Source: Campylobacterota bacterium (GTDB lineage Bacteria > Campylobacterota > Campylobacteria > Campylobacterales > SZUA-545). Taken from it: a DNA stretch of 5,983 nt. The notes beneath the pieces were generated by a model. It worked only from the letters and a program-made list of their open reading frames with translations. It was not told where the DNA came from and did not search any database. The translations under genes and the position numbers were made by a program. This document shows, one piece after another, positions 4,477 to 5,983 of this stretch (its first letter is position 1; every line of letters starts with the position of its first letter). The stretch covers positions 1 to 5,983 of the forward strand of contig JAUPLZ010000217.1 in NCBI GenBank assembly GCA_030836705.1. The letters run 5' to 3'.

Positions 4477-5983
4477 ATGATGTCGAAAATTAGCATTAAA
4501 ACAAAGCTTCTTGGTATAACTATTATAGTTGCTTTAATTAGTTTTTCGTTAATAGTTCAGACTTTTTATAGCAAAATGAGTGAAAAAAATATGCTGCAAA
4601 AAGTTGATACGCTTGTAGATTTATCGGTTGTAATTAGTAAATTTGTTCATGAAACTCAAAAAGAAAGAGGTATGAGCGCCGGTTATATCGGTAGCAATGG
4701 GCAGAATTTTGCAAATAATCTCCCAACTCAAAGAGAGAGTACTGATAAAGTTGTAGCGGAATTCAAAAAAATTACAAGTGTGATTGATTTTTCAAATTTT
4801 TCTCCTGAATTAAAACAAGAAGTAGAAGAGATAAACTCTATACTTGAAAGCTTGCAAGAAAAAAGAGAGCAAGTTTCAAGTCTAAAAATGACGGTTGCTG
4901 AAAATCTTAAATACTATACGGATTTAAACTCAAAACTTCTTGATATTGTTCCTTTGGCGGGAAAAATAAGTGATGATGAAAATTTGGCAAAAGCCTTGAT
5001 TGCATATTCTAGCTTTTTGTATTCAAAAGAGAGAGCCGGATTAGAAAGAGCCGTGTTTTCGGTAGCATTTGGCAAAAAAGAGATGGATAAAGCACTTTTA
5101 AAAAAAGCTGTTACTCTTATTGCGGAGCAAGACAGCTATATGCATTCGTTTTTGTCGGTAGCGCATGAAGATGTCAAGAGTTACTACCATGAAAAAATGC
5201 AAAGCCAAAGTGTAAAAGAGGTTGCTGATTTAAGAGAAAAGGCGTTTGCCGATGAGTTTAGCACCGATGCTACCTATTGGTTTGGCGTTATGACAAAAAA
5301 GATAGATATTCTTAAAGAGATTGATGACTACATCTCAAGCAGCACAAAAAAGGCTATTTCAAATGGTATGGATAGTGCGAATTCTAGCATGATTTCATCT
5401 ATTGCAACAGTTTCAATATCAGCATTTGTGATAATTTTGGTGATATTTTTTGTAAGTCAGAGTATTTCAAAAGGTGTTTTTAACGCAAAAGATCAGATAC
5501 AAAAAATCGCTCTCTCGCATGACCTTAGCAAAAACATAGAGTGCTATAGCGGAGGTGAGCTTGCTGAGATATCGTATGCCGTGAATTCGCTTATCGAGTC
5601 ATTTAGAAATATGCTTGATGAAACAAAAAAATCAGCGGCAGAAAGTGCAGAATCAAGCGTGAGTCTTAAAAATACGGCAGAAAATTTATCGTCAAACATA
5701 GACATTCAGCAAAATTCGATAGAGAATATAAATAAACTAGTCGGCGATGTTAGCAAGGAGCTTGATTTAACAGAAGAGGTTGTTATAACCACGACAAAAG
5801 ATCTAGAAGATACCAAAGTCGTACTTGACGGTTTTGTCGGTGATCTTAGTGAAGTTGTGAAGCTAATAACTAACGGCAGTTCAAAACAAGAAGAAATATC
5901 GCACAAAATGAACAATCTTACAAGTCAGGCAGCGGAGATAAAAAGTGTTTTGAGCATAATCGGCGATATTGCGGATCAGACAA
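4477..5983 (+). CDS. Methyl-accepting chemotaxis protein with NIT sensor domain (3' end outside window)
   Basis: This is a membrane chemoreceptor that would control the CheA–CheW kinase and so flagellar rotation. The frame is open to the window edge, with 502 codons and no stop. Layout: transmembrane helix 1 at about residues 11–31; a periplasmic domain at about 32–305; transmembrane helix 2 at about 307–327; a HAMP linker at about 328–382 (with HDLSKNI and GGELAEISYAVNSLIESF); then the long coiled-coil signalling domain. The visible end, IKSVLSIIGDIADQT, is the segment directly before the conserved hairpin tip (normally NLLALNAAIEAARAGE), which is cut off. The periplasmic domain begins with VHETQKERGMSAGYIG (57–72) and later has SKERAGLERAVF (183–194). 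These are hallmarks of the NIT domain, an all-helical fold known for nitrate/nitrite sensing in NasR. Arg-64 and Arg-191 are the candidate anion-binding arginines. The HAMP linker lacks its usual Pro after helix 2. The 58-nt gap and a candidate promoter suggest separate transcription. The MCP identity is firm. The ligand is only inferred. Confidence 0.92.
   Translation, partial: MMSKISIKTKLLGITIIVALISFSLIVQTFYSKMSEKNMLQKVDTLVDLSVVISKFVHETQKERGMSAGYIGSNGQNFANNLPTQRESTDKVVAEFKKITSVIDFSNFSPELKQEVEEINSILESLQEKREQVSSLKMTVAENLKYYTDLNSKLLDIVPLAGKISDDENLAKALIAYSSFLYSKERAGLERAVFSVAFGKKEMDKALLKKAVTLIAEQDSYMHSFLSVAHEDVKSYYHEKMQSQSVKEVADLREKAFADEFSTDATYWFGVMTKKIDILKEIDDYISSSTKKAISNGMDSANSSMISSIATVSISAFVIILVIFFVSQSISKGVFNAKDQIQKIALSHDLSKNIECYSGGELAEISYAVNSLIESFRNMLDETKKSAAESAESSVSLKNTAENLSSNIDIQQNSIENINKLVGDVSKELDLTEEVVITTTKDLEDTKVVLDGFVGDLSEVVKLITNGSSKQEEISHKMNNLTSQAAEIKSVLSIIGDIADQT

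Noticed and set aside
5706..5915. 69-residue minus-strand open frame
   Set aside because: It is antisense to the coiled-coil part of the chemoreceptor. Its Ser/Thr-rich composition reflects the complementary strand, and it has no start context or motif.
1..5983. Mobile element, CRISPR, tRNA/rRNA, or a novel defence or biosynthetic system
   Set aside because: No repeats in series, terminal inverted repeats, integrase or transposase motifs, cloverleaf-like RNA or unknown multi-gene cluster could be seen. Every stretch over 60 nt is explained by a recognisable gene.

Overview
The window looks like part of a Campylobacterota (epsilonproteobacterial, probably Campylobacterales) chromosome. The DNA is AT-rich and densely packed, and every recognised gene lies on the + strand. 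The order gmk–tatA–argS is the one I know from Campylobacter jejuni and relatives, and the ArgS and TatA sequences are of the same type. I cannot assign a genus from the sequence alone. Campylobacter, Sulfurospirillum and related genera all remain possible.

Layout: positions 1–201 hold the C-terminal third of guanylate kinase (gmk, cut by the window start). A complete tatA (twin-arginine translocase pore subunit) follows at 217–453. Next comes argS (arginyl-tRNA synthetase, TTG start) at 469–2070. It overlaps by 8 nt a MiaB-family radical-SAM tRNA methylthiotransferase of the MtaB type (GTG start, 2063–3304). That gene overlaps by 26 nt an FAD-dependent oxidoreductase (3279–4418), which resembles a free-standing C-terminal half of MnmC. 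These five genes have gaps of 15 nt or less or overlap, so they very probably form one transcription unit. A 58-nt gap (4419–4476) contains a candidate extended -10 promoter, and a weak hairpin sits just before it. The gap leads into a methyl-accepting chemotaxis protein with a NIT (nitrate/nitrite-sensing-type) periplasmic domain. That gene starts at 4477 and runs off the right edge just before the tip of its signalling hairpin.

Working together: apart from tatA, the cluster is tied to nucleotide supply and translation. Gmk makes GDP, ArgS charges tRNA-Arg, MtaB is expected to thiomethylate t6A37, and the FAD protein is predicted to act on the wobble-uridine modification cmnm5(s2)U34. The chemoreceptor is probably a separate unit.

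I found no CRISPR array, mobile element, RNA gene, toxin–antitoxin pair or clearly new multi-gene system. The items most worth a second look are the free-standing MnmC2-like oxidoreductase with a three-cysteine insertion beside mtaB, the overlap joining those two genes, and the NIT-type chemoreceptor.
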